Source of the DNA: Rodentolepis nana
Lineage: Eukaryota; Platyhelminthes; Cestoda; Cyclophyllidea; Hymenolepididae
Direction of reading: 5' to 3'
Assembly: GCA_900617975.1 (NCBI GenBank)
Contig: UZAE01001533.1
Span: 1 to 12,815, forward strand
DNA length: 12,815 nt
Under the pieces are notes generated by a model, which was given only the letters and a program-made list of their open reading frames with translations, did not search any database and was not told the origin of the DNA. Positions 1 to 9,214 of the stretch are shown here, one piece after another; position 1 is the stretch's first letter, and each line of letters begins with the position of its first letter. A program made the position numbers and the translations under genes.

Positions 1-34
1 TTTTCACATTTCATTAGTTCTTAATATACAATCA

Positions 35-93
35 GGGGTGTGTGATAGACTTACCTCCACGTGGTGCACCCTGGGCAACGCATATTCATACGG
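35..93. other. Highly conserved core of repeat copy A
   Basis: The first 59 bp of the repeat differ from the other copy at only two positions (43 and 85), with an unbroken identical run from 44 to 84. The core is the most G+C-rich part of the repeat. It contains CCACGTGG (57-64) overlapping GGTGCACC (63-70), both perfect palindromes, and the E-box CACGTG at 58-63. On the minus strand it contains GAG|GTAAGT, with the exon/intron border between 55 and 54. The plus strand of the same bases reads ACTTACCT (49-56), which equals part of the 5' end of U1 snRNA. What the core does is unknown; candidates are a splice donor, a protein-binding site or the conserved end of a transposon. Confidence 0.75.
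49..57 (-). promoter_or_regulatory. Perfect 5' splice-donor consensus (copy A)
   Basis: Read on the minus strand these bases are GAG followed by GTAAGT, the optimal metazoan donor. The same motif is kept at 9170-9178 in copy B. This is a sequence match only; there is no evidence here that it is transcribed or spliced, and no partner acceptor could be assigned. Confidence 0.3.
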
Positions 94-265
94 AAAAAAG
101 TCTATTGACTGGCAATTGACTTCTCACTTCAAACTACCATCACCTCGCTCTATGCCATATTCAAGTATTTTCACAGTATTCACCTCACCTTTTTTCTACC
201 TTTGTGTTTGTCTCTTACATCTTTGAAACACTTCTGTTCTGTTTGATGTCCCTTCCCCTCTGTGT

Positions 266-3087
266 AGCCTGAAGTCAACTTAAGGGCTAATGATAACCAT
301 CAAGACGCCTGCCATTTGATATAAATAATATACAATCAATCTACTTTGAGAAAGATTTATACATACTGTGAGTCAATCTATAAATTTGAAACACGTTAAC
401 TCCAATCACAAGCCTGACAGACTCTTAAGAAAAGGTCCATCGTTGTTGGGACGTGCGAGATTTTGATATTATTTTCTTCTTTAAACCAAATGTTTTGTTT
501 TAAACCCGCATTTGTAACATTTTTTTAAAACTTTTATAAAGGAACACAATCGTATACATTTTTTATATTTTAAGAATAATTATATAATGGAAAATTCTTC
601 TTATTTAGCACTCTAAATGAGAAATAAAAATTGGACCTCATTATAGCCTTAAAAACCTGATAATTAATGATAAATTTAATTTCTAGTCATTTGAAAGAAT
701 ATGTCTTGTAATTATTAAAAAGGGTTAAGAAATTTAGTATAAACCTTTATTTTGGAAAAACACTTTAGTTACTCTTCTCAACTTTAAAATTATGAAATTT
801 TGAATTAACTTTGAGAATTAAAGATAAATAATATTTAAAAGTCTGTAAAACAATTGAGAAACGTTATCTTGAATTTCTTCACATGTTACCGTCATTCATT
901 CTAAGTAAACATAATTGTGAGGAGTATCAAAGTAGGAGAGTGGCGAATAGTTGTAAATTATCAGAGTGAAAGAATACTTACCTTCATTACAAAAATCTGT
1001 TAGAATTTGAATTTGTTAAATTACAGATAATTAATCGAATAATAACAACAGGAAATTTTGAGAGAAACCTGACTTATTATAAGTACAATTTTTTTCTGTT
1101 CCATTACTTTTTTTCTAAAATGATATCTTACTCTATTGCATATACATCCCCTTAACTGAAAGCTTTAGAGTCATGGTATCTTTTGAGGCAAACAATTGAA
1201 AGAACGGAACTTAGGAAGAGAGAAACGCGTTAAGCTATCGCCTCTAAATACCATGTGATTATCCAAAGCGACTTGGTACTACTCAGGCTTGTATCATTTA
1301 GCAGTCGTTAGAAGGGACAGATGTCTGTCCAATGTTAAACAAATCTTGTTTTATTAAAAATATGAACTTTTATGACATTAAATAAACATCTTTTTTTAGG
1401 TTCGAGAGTATGTCTAGCAGGTTATATTTGGTAGCGAACAATTACCCCAGGCCTCAATCGAAGTGAACTCTAGCGTACTCTAAAATGCTCAAATAGTGTG
1501 TTAATAAATTTGTCTTCTACCATCGTGGATATAAAAGAGAAAAAATGTGGCTGAGGTGGTTTATTGTTCTTTTAAATGAATTAAACGACCAAGCCAGAAA
1601 TTCACTCAGAAAATAGGGGGTGTCATGTGATTTGAACAGTGGAGCATGAAGCACTGAACTATATCCGTGGAAGACAGGGCGTAAAATTCGAATGTAGAAT
1701 TCAATTTGTCGTAAGACTAGTATGATGGGCGGATGTTACCTTCTATTTGATACTCCACTTCTTCCTCTAACCATTTCTTGGCTACTTCATTGCTCTTCCC
1801 GTTCAAGCATATTCTTAAGAGGAAAAAATTAAAATTTTTTGAGGCGCAGTGGAAGAAAGAATACTATTGGTTAGGCTTTGAAAAAAATTCATATTCAATT
1901 TGAAATAGGGCTGTTTGCTATTTGAGACGGCTTCTTCGTAATCGTTGCATCTGTCCCCAAATCGTATAAATTAACAAATTGAATAGTGTGAATATGGATT
2001 AACTTTAGTCCATCTTCATAAATATTTGTCGTCCGTGATTTCTAAAATCACAATTTCCGAATATTAAATTATCATGAATTTTCAAGTGCATACATTTCGA
2101 AACATGTCGTATTAGGAGAAGATCAGTATGCATTGATCTAGGATAGCCATTATCCATGGTATACTCAAAGTAATCAAAAAAGAAACATATTTCTGCCGAA
2201 ATGCCTCCCTTATATCTAACTGGCACTTATCTCATTTTTCCTTAAACCGTAAAATGGCGGTCAACATAGGGAAGAGCTTCCGGTTGCAGATTCTGTGCTT
2301 CAAATCTCTTCATATTTAAGGTCCCATTTATTATTTTAACATTTTCTCTTTAATTTATCCTGCACAGGTGTTTAATTTGTATTTGGACTCCTCAAAATAG
2401 TCCAGATTTTTTATTATCACGATATTATATGTCCCTGTAAACAGATAAGTCTGTCGCTGGCAGACGAAGCTAATCGCACTAGAGTTCTCAAACGAAGTAA
2501 TGCACATATCGCAGGTGGTTAAATGTAGCTTGTAAGCCATTAGGATATAGGCGAGTGACACTTTTAATACTTTGACAGTTATTCTTAATAAAAGCCAATC
2601 AGTCTGCCAGAAGACAATAATGTTTATTTTTTAAAAGAAAACTCGCTAAAACTGGTAAAACATACTGTTTATAAAGCATACCAGTCTTCCATTTACTAAT
2701 TCTAGCGATTATAAATTAAATGTTAACGTTGTAGAAGTGTCAAATTTTGTAGAGATAAAAAATTTTGTTCAAAGGCTATCTATGGAAATCGAATGATAAG
2801 TTGCCGTGGTAAATGAAAGAATTTCTTTCACGCGATCTTGAAAAGTACTTAAAGTTCTAAATACTTTTGAGTGTTACAACAGAAAAATCTATTGGTGGTG
2901 AATTTTCACAGGAATGTAGAATGATGACTGTTAGGCAGTGGTTAACAAATTAAATAATTAATATAACATATGAATGACAAGTTAAGAAAAATAGCATAAA
3001 TTCCTGTATTATCTACCTTAGTTTGGCTAAATCGGACAGATTAGCAGAATTTCTAATTTCCCAGTTCGAATAGAAAATTTGCTCAAT
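266..3087. other. AT-rich non-coding stretch, no gene seen
   Basis: No frame in this stretch looks coding. The open frames are short (under 75 codons), lack recognisable motifs and have low-complexity composition. The sequence is AT-rich with many short A and T runs. Local points of note are a 7-bp-arm inverted repeat at 1315-1330 and a slightly G+C-richer patch around 2440-2560. A weak pair of tRNA-like box motifs near 1630-1695 does not fold as a tRNA. No mobile element could be delimited. Confidence 0.6.
1315..1330. repeat. Short inverted repeat
   Basis: The arms ggacaga and tctgtcc are exact inverted complements separated by two bases (tg). The spacer is too small for an RNA hairpin loop, so if functional it would act as a two-fold symmetric protein-binding site. 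It could equally be chance. Confidence 0.5.
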
Positions 3088-3114
3088 CTTAATTAGTTTA
3101 ATCAGCTTAATTAG
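3088..3114. repeat. Three imperfect 9-bp tandem units
   Basis: The units read cttaattag, tttaatcag and cttaattag. The outer two are identical and the middle one differs at two positions. This is a minor low-complexity tandem repeat with no evident function. Confidence 0.5.
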
Positions 3115-5201
3115 ACAGAATTACTCAGACATTAGATTAATCCACTAATGAAAACTAAATCAAAAGAAATTGCTAATTACGTAAGAGGATCATTCAATAT
3201 TCAAGGTTGTCTAACTCGCAAACTCAGAATATAGAGATTTGCAGTATTGAATTAATTTTTAAACAAAATTTCGTTATGACAACGAATTCAAATCTAACAC
3301 GGTAAATTCGTCGATGCCTATTAGTAGTCAAGTTTAAAACTTTTATCGCCGAAATTGCAAATTTGTAATATTTAAAAAGGAAATTAATGCCAAACAGAGG
3401 AAAAAAAGATAATTGACTTAAATCTCACGTCATAGAAGCAATCGCATAATTAATTTTAATATGAATGGTGATCGTGTACGAACCTTTCAATTTTATTTGC
3501 TTTGCCATCAGACGTTAACGATAGTATGCGCGAAATATGAGCTACTTAAATGCAAAAACGAAGGCTATTCTCACTGTGGGAGAATAATTCTTTTAAGTGT
3601 AAAAGGCTATCAAGCGTGGCGAAGGCACAAGTTATGTTACACGGCGTAATTGGACCTCATTTCATGTTTCAATCAGGTTGACAGTTTAAAAAGAAACAAG
3701 TAATTTTCCTTTATTCGATACCTACAAATTAGTCAATCACCGAAATTTTGACCTTCGTTTCCGTTAGCCTAACAAATGAAGGTAAAAAAGATTGTTGTCT
3801 AAATATCAAATATTCAAAAAGCATATTGCCCTGAAAGTAAAATGATAGCGATCCGAATGTCTCAATTGTTGTAAATTATTAAGGTGCACCAAATTGTAAA
3901 GCACATTTAGTAATTACTTTTACAGGAAAGAATTATTTATATTTAAACATCTACCTCATCCCTATAGCCATTCATCATTTGGAATGGAATTTCACTTACC
4001 TTCTCCGTAAATGTAGCGGTGAAAGACGTGTATTCCTTTCCAAAAATTTACAGAAATTGATGATATGCCCATTTCATAAAAGAGTAATAAGCTAAAATAT
4101 GCATTCAAGCCAATTTTGCTGTTCGAATTAGATCCATATTTAAGCCAAATAGATTTGGTCTTATTAGAATATTTGCACTTTCTCAAGTCATAGTAGACCA
4201 GGGTGGTAAGATAACTAAAGACGTAATCAATTTAATGAAAATGAAATTTTGGTATTAATTACGTTACTGAAATGAAACTATATTCAATTTGAAATGGAGA
4301 TGATGAAACTGCTTTCCAATTAGATGGTTGCTGCATGGTTATTGTCACCGAAGAAATTACACTAATACAATAAATTTTGTCCATTGTTTTAATTAATTGC
4401 CAAACACTCCATGCAATTTAAAACCAGTAGCGCAAAACTTAAATTTGTTGCAACGCATTGACCATTCTAAATGAGCAAAAGAGCAACATTATTTAAGGAG
4501 AAATACCGCTGCCCTTAAACTGCCCTTTGTAGTAATACCATTAAAATAGGCTGCATGACAAAAATATCTCACAAACGAAAGTTCTTCTACTCATTTGCTT
4601 TACTTTTAAAAAAAATAAAATGGCTTCGGAAGCAATTCTGTTGTGACATGTAATAAAGTCAGGTTTCCCAAATGCTCACGCTATCTGACCTCATAATTGA
4701 TTGTGACTTAAGAGAGTGTTTTACTAAAGTGAATTGACCTCGGCCACGTCTTCATTATCTATTAGTTATCTTTTGACTAAAGTTGAAAGTGGTTCAATGT
4801 GCCCCTGTGTAGCGGTGTTTCCGAAGAATTCATATTGCCCATATTAACTTTCAGAAATAATATCAAGTTGATATTGAATATTGATTGCGGTTTGACGCAA
4901 ATTTAATATGGACTGAAAAAATTGAAATTGTAAGCTAGGAATTTATTAACGGGTTATTATCAAAACTCTGTTTGCAAGCGCTCAAGTTTGATTTGTGTGC
5001 ATTAAACTTTTCCTCAACCTGGGGGGCCATAGTTAATTACGATAAACAAGGTTGAAATCTATCATGTCTGTCCTTTTATGAATGACAATCAGGTCTCAAT
5101 AATGATTTCCTTCTCATTAAGATTTAATTGTCTTTTCCTTTTCACTAGTTTGCAAAAAATTCAAAGTAAAAATTGATTCATTGAGACTTTTCAGGGAATT
5201 T
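3115..5201. other. AT-rich non-coding stretch, no gene seen
   Basis: I find no supported gene. A 62-codon frame at 3461-3649 (plus) and a 64-codon frame at 3992-4186 (minus) have no recognisable motif and are of the size expected by chance. The 14-bp string tattcaatttgaaa occurs at about 4270 and also near 1890, and is too short to define a repeat. Confidence 0.6.
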
Positions 5202-5278
5202 GGCTGGAAATATCGAGCATTGGCTATTTTCACTCCGAGAACACAGTTCTAAAATTAATTTTCGTGGAGTTTCCAGCC
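5202..5278. repeat. Nested inverted repeat, 77 bp
   Basis: The outer arms ggctggaaa (5202-5210) and tttccagcc (5270-5278) are exact 9-bp inverted complements. Inside lie actcc (5232-5236) paired with ggagt (5266-5270, sharing one base with the outer arm). Further in, agaac (5238-5242) pairs with gttct (5246-5250) around a 3-base loop. The three nested pairings could form one extended stem-loop with internal loops, or a cruciform. No gene is adjacent. It may be a decayed palindromic element or a structured RNA; I cannot distinguish these by eye. Confidence 0.55.
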
Positions 5279-6038
5279 GAGAGAGTTGGCAGGTTTTTCC
5301 AAGGCTGTCTTAACGAGGATCTGAAATTCTAAAACCAATTTTTATTCCGTTGATGTCGGAAAAAGCAAAACCTCGTGTTGGCCAATCAAAACTATGTTTA
5401 TGAAAGAATATAAACTTCATAATCTCTTTAAGATAGTTCTTCTCTGTATTAGGGAAACGCATATAATGTTTTATCATTGATACTTCTAACTTCTTTATAT
5501 TGCTCAAGAGCTCTTTCCAATGACACTGCGATCTTTAAGCGTAATGTTCATATCAACAGGTTACTCAATCTACCAAATAATTCACGCCTTCCATTTTACT
5601 ACTTCCCTTAGACATAATTTGAAACATCGGGTTTAAATGTAATGACAGTTCGTAATGCTCCATAAGCTAAAGATTTCTTACTTAGAACTCAAGTTGGAAT
5701 TTTTATTCTTTCAAAACAGTCGAACGTTTTATGCGAACTTTAGGCTCCTTTGTTAACAAAACGGAAAAGGCATTGAATTTCATCTTTTGGTATTTTCGAT
5801 TCATCTCGTTAAATTCTATTTCTCCATAAAGGAATACTTTAGGATAATTACAACTTTTAAGGTTGTTTGAGCTAATGTTTTTTACATAGCGAGTCATTCT
5901 TAAACTAATTAATAACTAGTCATTTTAATAGGAGAAATTCGCATTTTAATGGCGAAATTCTACTCATAAAGAATCGTTGTCGCAACTTCCAGAAGTGTTA
6001 TACTGTAATTAAATATCTCCATTTTCAAATTTTATGAA
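5279..6038. other. AT-rich stretch, no gene seen
   Basis: Two minus-strand frames of about 65 codons (5310-5507 and 5703-5897) are present. They are rich in Lys, Ile, Phe and Asn as expected from AT-rich DNA, and carry no recognisable domain, so they are not called as genes. Nothing else stands out. Confidence 0.55.
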
Positions 6039-6072
6039 GAAACTATTTCCATATGCATATGCAGGTAGTTTC
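6039..6072. repeat. Imperfect palindrome centred on CATATGCATATG
   Basis: A perfect 12-bp palindrome at 6050-6061 is flanked symmetrically by gaaacta (6039-6045) and tagtttc (6066-6072), which are exact inverted complements. Only three of the 17 symmetric base pairs mismatch, all in the segment between centre and outer arms. The centre contains ATGCAT. Possible roles are a dimer-binding site or a relic of a palindromic element; none is shown. Confidence 0.55.
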
Positions 6073-6189
6073 AGACGAACATTATGGAATAGCTATCTTT
6101 AACATTTATGATCTTCTTCCATATATCCCGGATGTTCGGTGATAGGGTTTATTTTAAATCATGTGCCTAATTTATGGTATTCACTTTTA

Positions 6190-6544
6190 GATCTGTAGCG
6201 GATTGCTACTTTATTAAAGCCTAACTGACTCAAAAATCTCTATGGCAGGTCCTCCTACATCTAGCTAGACTCCCAGAACCAGCTAAGCTATAGCCCAGCT
6301 ATGAAAGGAAACAGACGTGTAGCACGGAGCACGTTTATTCAGTACGAGTATTGCGGATAAAGTGTACACGTAGGAAGCTACTCATGATCAGGATGGAGGA
6401 TTAGGTTAAACAAACAGAGGTTGATGATTGGTCACTGTTTGTACGGTCGCTGCACACAGAGTTTTACGGCCGCACCTCCCAAACCTGGCGAGCAGACATG
6501 CAGGCATACGATGACGCACAAAGCGATAACGTGTCCCACAGATC
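6190..6544. mobile_element. Solo LTR insertion with gatc target duplication
   Basis: This is the LTR at 6194-6540 plus its flanking 4-bp direct repeats, gatc at 6190-6193 and gatc at 6541-6544. An exact target-site duplication around a single LTR is the classic footprint of an LTR retrotransposon whose internal region was lost by recombination between its two LTRs. A 4-bp duplication is usual in Ty3/Gypsy-type elements, though the class is an inference. No primer-binding site or polypurine tract lies next to either end, as expected for a solo LTR. Confidence 0.8.
6194..6540. repeat. LTR copy 1 (347 bp)
   Basis: It begins TGTAGCGGAT and ends GTGTCCCACA, so it has the canonical TG...CA termini. 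Both ends and several internal blocks (for example aatctct near the left end, agctatg in the middle and ccgcacct on the right) are shared with the copy at 11561-11861. The sequence is G+C-richer than its surroundings and keeps many CpG dinucleotides. Orientation is undecided because the termini are compatible with both strands. Two AATAAA poly(A) signals occur on the minus strand (complements of 6210-6215 and 6334-6339), which hints at minus, but copy 2 does not keep the second one. There is no coding capacity. Confidence 0.8.
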
Positions 6545-7540
6545 GATTAAGTTAAAAACACAAGGAAAGGATTGATGAAAAGTCATAGATAAGTTTTTCG
6601 TTCAAATAAAGTTGTCCTCGATCATTGGCAGAACCAATGAAATTTCGTGTCCTGAATTCCGCATTTGTTAGCTACAAGGTTAATTTGACTATGTTTATTT
6701 TGAAATAGAGATGCTTAAAAAACGGGATATTTTGTCAAATAAAAGGCTTCTTTCAAGGAGTTACTCTTGTGGGGTGTCATAATTAAAACTGTTCGCCAAA
6801 CTTTGTGCCTAAATTGACATACCAGCGGTAAGAACAGCTGAATTACCCACTAATTAAAATGTAATGCCGTGAAAATCTGCTACATTTTATAACTCTTCTT
6901 ATTCGAACTGAAGTCATCAAATTGAAAGATTAAGTTGAAAATAATTTAAGAAACAGGTACTTTAATTCTAACTTTTTGAACCGATTTTTAATCCAAAATG
7001 CTCGTTATTAAATTCTCATAATTTCGCACATTAAAAATCCAATTCCTTTCAAATCAAGCTATATCATTAATTAAATTCTAAAGCTGTTTCGGACCTAACA
7101 GCAACATAGACATTCTATTTAATTAAAATAAGAGAAATGAATATCAAATAAATAAAATTATATTATATCCTTTAAAACGCCAATTGAACGCCATTTAAAA
7201 TATCTTTAATAATGACTTCGATTGAAACTTGTGAAAATACCCCAATCAATACATTTATATTGGTTAAGTACGCTACCGATACGAATTGGGTATTTTATTC
7301 AAAATTTCACAAATTATAGCTTAAAATTGTAGCCAATCAGAAAAAAGGATGGTTTTCTTTGTAATTTGATCCCGGTATAATAAATGGGAAGTGTCCAAGT
7401 TCCAGATTAAAACTAGACCTGATAACTAACCAAAGCACGATTTAATTGCTGTAAGATCATATGGAATATTATTTAGACATATTTTAAGGCCAATTTTTAT
7501 AGCTTGCTCTTTTTATAAATCCTCTCATTAAAAGTTCCAA
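6545..7540. other. AT-rich stretch, no gene seen
   Basis: There are no open frames of note. The stretch is dominated by short A/T runs and ttaatt-like motifs. It does not resemble the internal region of an LTR retrotransposon: no Gag zinc knuckle, protease, reverse transcriptase or integrase motif is visible in any frame. Confidence 0.6.
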
Positions 7541-7560
7541 CTCATTTCCCATGAAATGAG
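7541..7560. repeat. Perfect hairpin, 8-bp arms
   Basis: The arms ctcatttc (7541-7548) and gaaatgag (7553-7560) are exact inverted complements around a 4-base loop (ccat). No U-run typical of a bacterial terminator follows, and the context is eukaryotic. Function unknown. Confidence 0.5.
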
Positions 7561-7806
7561 GTATGAACCCAGGTAAACACTAAATTACTATCTTAGTCAA
7601 ACTTTTCGAATCACCAGTAAGTTCTGATTTTAAAGCTAATTTGAGAAAGCAAAAAGAGAAAATCAATAAACAATACTTCAAGGAGTAGAAAGAACACTTT
7701 AAGGGGTTTACTGATATTTTTCCTGCTTTGGTCATTCCGTAAGAGTAAAATGAATAATAAATTCGAAATTCACCAGCAGAAGGTATTGAATTTGACGGTA
7801 TATGTG

Positions 7807-7817
7807 GAGAGAGAGAG
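7807..7817. repeat. (GA)n microsatellite
   Basis: An uninterrupted GA run of 11 bases lies just upstream of the G+C-rich hairpin at 7829-7848. Confidence 0.6.
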
Positions 7818-7828
7818 TGAAAACTCGC

Positions 7829-7848
7829 GTGTCGACGTGGGTCGGCAC
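7829..7848. repeat. G+C-rich hairpin, 8-bp arms with one G:U-compatible pair
   Basis: The arms gtgtcgac and gtcggcac pair with a single mismatch, which as plus-strand RNA would be a U-G wobble, around a 4-base loop (gtgg). It sits in an isolated CpG-rich patch of about 35 bp (7825-7858) within AT-rich DNA, which may be the remnant of an inserted element. Confidence 0.5.
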
Positions 7849-8948
7849 TGAAAGACCTAATGCATCCTTGAACATGTTATCGTCAAAAAAAACATTCTCA
7901 AATGTCCAGAAGAAGAATTTGTCTGTGTTATAACTAATCCGTTCAGTAATTAAAGGATATCACAGAAAAAATATTCATAATTGACGGCAAAATATTTTCC
8001 TAGAATTTTAATTCTAACGTGAACATATAAACGAAGATAGATAGAGAGAGGGAGAGATTTTTAGCCTAATTTTTACAGAATTATTAATCATTCAAAGGAG
8101 GGTGAATGCAGAACTTTCTTGACAGACACATTCAAAGCTGAAAAGAGGCTTTCCATCCTCTCTTTTTCTAATGAAAGAACTCTTAAAGAAATTACCATAT
8201 TTAGTTATCTATACATTACCTTGTAATTAAATTTGTGATTCACTCAATTAAATACGAACCATCAAAATAAGGGCATTTGGAGAATTCGACCGCATTCTTT
8301 CATTCATGCAGTTTTGGAGAGAAAGGACGGGGCAAATCAAGTGGAGTAATTTAAAATGGAATGTTAATTCTTATCACTTTGGCAGCTTGTTTATGCATAA
8401 TAGTTATCCAATCAATAAAACAATCAATAAAATAACATTTTTCAGTTTGTTAAGTGCGCTAATTTATCCATCTACCTGTTTTCATGCGGAACTCTATTCC
8501 ACGACCCCTGGCACAGCGAATGTTCCTGAAGATAGTAACACCCTCGACTTGTAGGCTAATATAAAAAGACAAGCAGGCAAGTGAGCACTCATTTAAAATA
8601 ACCTCAGTGGCTTTTGACAACTTAAGGTATTGTGAAGCTATTTTTAAAATTTGTTATCGTCAACAAATATTGAATAAATTAATGAATAAAAAGGTATTAA
8701 TATTCTTTGCAGACAACAGGATGGTTTTATCGAATAATCAAATTAACAGCTGATTGCCCAATTATTGTAGTTATAATTAAATTTAAAATATCTCCATTAT
8801 TACTTTCCATGGTATTATTGTCACTGACACGCATACTCGCATTCATCATTAATGGTAAATGGAGAATTTCTCCACAAAGTAAGAAAGCTTTTTGGACGTT
8901 TTCCATTTAAGGCAATAATTCGAAGAGAAGGAAAAAATTGTAAAGTAA
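7849..8948. other. Mostly AT-rich stretch with no supported gene
   Basis: An 82-codon plus-strand frame runs from 8306 to 8554. Its second half is less AT-biased and is preceded by an acceptor-like tttttcag near 8440, so a small terminal exon or a transposon fragment is conceivable. I recognise no domain and do not call it. Overlapping frames on opposite strands at 8707-8910 and 8821-9033 are low-complexity and look like chance. Confidence 0.5.
8035..8057. repeat. GATA/GA purine microsatellite
   Basis: A short tract of agat units passes into ga units with one interruption. It is all purine except for the T of each GATA unit. No function is implied. Confidence 0.55.
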
Positions 8949-8966
8949 CAATTATTTGAATAATTG
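8949..8966. repeat. Short AT-rich inverted repeat
   Basis: The arms caattatt and aataattg are exact inverted complements with a 2-base spacer. Such AT palindromes are common in DNA of this composition, so it is probably incidental. Confidence 0.4.
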
Positions 8967-9155
8967 CTATTATTTCATTAGAAATTGAGAACTGAAAATC
9001 ATCTAAAATTGTTGCTAAACATTTAATTCGCAATGAAGGTCTTTAAACTAGAACGAGTTTACTTCATTAAGTATATAAAATAATTTCTATTTTTTTCCTG
9101 AAAAATTACAGTTTTTGACCCCCTCGACACTTCATTTTAGACTTGGGGTATAGAT

Positions 9156-9214
9156 GGGGTGTGCGATAGACTTACCTCCACGTGGTGCACCCTGGGCAAC
9201 GCATACTCATACGG
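9156..9214. other. Highly conserved core of repeat copy B
   Basis: This is identical to the core of copy A except at 9164 and 9206. It keeps both overlapping palindromes (9178-9185 and 9184-9191), the CACGTG E-box at 9179-9184 and the minus-strand GAG|GTAAGT donor motif (border between 9176 and 9175). Left of 9156 the similarity with copy A stops abruptly, so this position is probably a true element end. Confidence 0.75.
9170..9178 (-). promoter_or_regulatory. Perfect 5' splice-donor consensus (copy B)
   Basis: On the minus strand these bases read GAG|GTAAGT, as at 49-57 in copy A. In this copy the frame upstream of the donor is open for about 50 codons but ends in a TGA about ten codons before the donor. 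It is a motif match without evidence of use. Confidence 0.3.

Larger units (their letters stand above)
35..265 (-). repeat. Dispersed repeat, copy A (about 230 bp)
   Basis: This copy aligns in the same orientation with a second copy at about 9156-9390. The match opens at ggggtgtg (35-42) and is nearly exact to position 93. It continues at roughly 70% identity through a block around 118-142 (ttgacttct, then actaccat) and a block around 174-200 (cacagta, then cacctcacctttt), and fades in a pyrimidine-rich tail near 265. The strand is given as minus because the minus strand carries the splice-donor consensus and a protein-like conservation pattern; the true orientation is unknown. I do not recognise the family. 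There is no tRNA-type B box, poly(A) tail or obvious target-site duplication. A 62-codon plus-strand frame at 38-226 lies inside the repeat and is not kept in the other copy, so I do not call a gene. The far edge is approximate. Confidence 0.8.

Noticed and set aside
45..105. Inverted arms atagact (45-51) and agtctat (99-105) enclosing the repeat core
   Set aside because: The right arm is absent in copy B, so the hairpin is not conserved and is probably chance.
38..226. 62-codon plus-strand frame at the left end
   Set aside because: It lies wholly inside dispersed repeat copy A. In copy B the same frame stops soon after the core, so it is not a conserved protein.
1625..1700. tRNA or tRNA-derived SINE head: A-box-like ttgaacagtgg and B-box-like aaattcgaatg
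   Set aside because: The flanking bases do not form acceptor, D or anticodon stems, and the B-box match is poor. In AT-rich DNA such partial matches are common.
1825..1842. Palindromic A/T run (aaaaaatt and aatttttt)
   Set aside because: Low-complexity A/T palindromes are expected at this base composition.
3461..3649. 62-codon plus-strand frame
   Set aside because: No recognisable motif, no supporting context, and a length expected by chance in 12.8 kb.
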